Shown one piece after another: positions 62,698 through 64,000 of a DNA stretch of 64,000 bases (positions are counted from its first letter, which is position 1; each line of letters starts with the position of its first letter). The stretch is from Elysia chlorotica (Eukaryota > Mollusca > Gastropoda > Plakobranchidae): assembly GCA_003991915.1 (NCBI GenBank), contig RQTK01000179.1:544957-608956 (forward strand), written 5' to 3'. Under the pieces are notes generated by a model. The model searched no databases and was not told where the DNA came from. It saw only the letters and a list, made by a program, of their open reading frames with translations. The position numbers and the translations under genes were made by a program.

Positions 62698-63020
62698 GTG
62701 AGTACATTGTGTGTTTCAATTAGAAGAACATGACTTTTGCATTTTTCTTGAATATTTTGGATATGAGTTCGTACCCTCACTTCTGGTTAAGTTAATACAT
62801 GCAGTTTAAACTCCAAATACCAACAAAAAAAAGAAAAACCAAACAAACACACAAACAAACCACAATGTGAATTTGAGGCGGGCACTCACTTATCTCTCAA
62901 CCTTTCCGGGAATTCTGGGATGGGGGGTCGCGGTATACATTTTAATAAGAAATTTAAAAAAGCTAAAATGTTTTTATTTCCCATTTTTCTAAGATAACCC
63001 ATTTTCTGGGGTTTTCGAAG

Positions 63021-63094
63021 TTCAAAATTATGTCTCGTTATCGGAGAGGTCCAGCGGAAGTCCTTCGTCTCTTGTTTGTCTACGCGGGGATTCC
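63021..63094 (+). CDS. GST-like exon 2, copy b
   Basis: Same length, frame and translation as copy a; the only exon difference seen is a silent CGG/CGT. Either copy splices in phase to 63736. Inclusion of both would shift the frame (74 bases), so they would be mutually exclusive if both are real. Confidence 0.72.
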
Positions 63095-63735
63095 GTGAGT
63101 ACATTGTGTCTTTAGATTAGAAGTACATGTATTTTGTATTTTTCTTGAATTTGTTGGATATGAGTTCATACCCTCACTTCTGGTAAAGTTAATACATGCA
63201 GTTTAAACTCCAAATACCAACAAAAAAAAAAAGAAAAACCAAACAAACACTCAAACAAACCACAATGTGAATTTGAGGCGGGCACTCACTTATCTCTCAA
63301 CCTTACCGAGAATTCCGCCCAGGGAATGGAATGTGAGAGGGGTGTTGGGGTAAGTGTCAAGCGTACAGACATGAGCCGCCGGCCGTGAAAACTGATGTCA
63401 TCGCCACTTGCGTACATATTTTTACGTTGAGTAAAGTTTGAATTTGATTGGTTTTGCTTGTCGCTGATGTACCCAGATGAATATAAATAGAAGAATAATG
63501 CTTAAACGGATGTTATGACACTGAATTAACCATAAATAAATAAACGATGACGATATTCTGGATTGGCCTGGTTGCTGTTTTGTTGATGTGTTTTTTTCAC
63601 AAGAACCATACAGATAATATCCTAACTAATATGCGATTTCTTGATCCTAGACCTCAGGCACCGCAATATGTTCTTACAAAATTAACAATTCAAATCACTT
63701 GTAGCGTTACTTCCTTCTGATTTTACCCCCGGCAG
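63095..63735 (+). other. Second intron of the GST-like gene
   Basis: The first ~220 bases are the end of the duplication; the rest is AT-rich with nothing recognised. Confidence 0.5.
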
Positions 63736-63934
63736 TTTCGAGAACTCCATCCTGCGCGCCGTGGACTGGAAATGTCTGATGGACAAAGTCCCGTACGGAA
63801 ACCTGCCTGCTCTGTGGATCGACCACACCATCTATGGGGAATTCCCGGTCATCACGCGCCACATCGCCCGCGCGCTGGGCATGCTGGGAACCACGGAGGC
63901 GGAGACCTTTGTGGTAGAGGCTGTGTTGGAGCAG
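63736..63934 (+). CDS. GST-like exon 3: end of the thioredoxin-like domain
   Basis: 199 bases between CCCGGCAG and a weak donor GTTCGT. One base completes Pro, then 66 codons: FENSILRAVDWKCLMDKV, PYGNLPALWIDHTIYGEF, PVITRHIARALGMLGTTE and VVEAVLEQ. The cis-Pro loop (NLPAL) is present. The usual E/Q-S that binds glutathione before the AI.RYLA helix reads EF here. GC-rich, in contrast to the flanks. The gene continues beyond the window. Confidence 0.8.
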
Positions 63935-64000
63935 GTTCGTTTGGTTTCGGTTTTTTGTTTTGTTTTGTTTTTTTGTTGCTTTTTTTAGTTTTGCGATCCA

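Larger units (their letters stand above)
62533..63317 (+). repeat. ~400-bp tandem duplication containing a GST-like exon
   Basis: Copy 1 is about 62533-62917, copy 2 about 62933-63317, offset 397 to 400. They share TTCCCATTTTTCTAAGATAA upstream of the exon, the exon itself, and GGCGGGCACTCACTTATCTC at the end, with scattered single differences and a three-base A-run length difference. Confidence 0.9.

Overview
The window reads as animal nuclear DNA, most likely from a mollusc and probably a gastropod. Its exons are small and separated by kilobase introns with GT/AG borders. It is AT-rich, has many long microsatellites, and carries several copies of a tRNA-headed SINE, LINE reverse-transcriptase fragments and one nuclear tRNA gene. 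The animal assignment is firm. The molluscan assignment is inference from the repeat landscape and the sigma-type GST-like gene. Nothing bacterial or viral was seen.

Layout. (1) 1-21.1 kb, + strand: the 3' part of a tetraspanin gene of the TSPAN13/TSPAN31 type. Three internal exons (1481-1648, 8682-8900, 10950-11129) are followed by two alternative last exons (13533-13607 and 15814-15888), each encoding a full fourth membrane segment and the family's C-terminal tail. The first coding exon lies left of the window. The intron after the large-loop exon holds two tandem arrays built from the end of that exon, including its splice donor. (2) 21.1-23 kb: a convergent intergenic gap with a long ATT microsatellite. 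(3) 23-54.1 kb, - strand: a GPATCH8-like gene. I chained ten coding exons plus a large exon whose phases all agree, from an ATG at 51359 to a stop at 24968. The protein has a Ser/Thr/Pro-rich N-terminus, a Lys-rich block, an RS domain, a Gly/Pro/Arg/Met region and a C-terminal Gln-Ala repeat. No G-patch or zinc finger was found in the window. The large exon is interrupted by a 1,062-bp partial tandem duplication (28511-29572) whose removal restores a continuous frame, so a mis-joined haplotype is likely. (4) 54-60 kb: a possible promoter of the GPATCH8-like gene, a tRNA-Val(CAC) gene, a SINE between two GA tracts, and two LINE fragments in opposite orientation. (5) 60.4-64 kb, + strand: the 5' end of a GST-like gene with an unusual N-terminal exon, a tandemly duplicated second exon (62624-62697 and 63021-63094) and a third exon (63736-63934). 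It runs off the right edge.

The three protein genes are unrelated in function: a membrane scaffold protein, a nuclear RS protein probably linked to splicing, and a GST-fold protein. Most of what is unusual here is structural: exon and splice-site duplication in all three genes, nested repeats, and satellites. Exon calls rest on reading frame, splice consensus, phase agreement and family resemblance judged by eye; no alignment or transcript was available.
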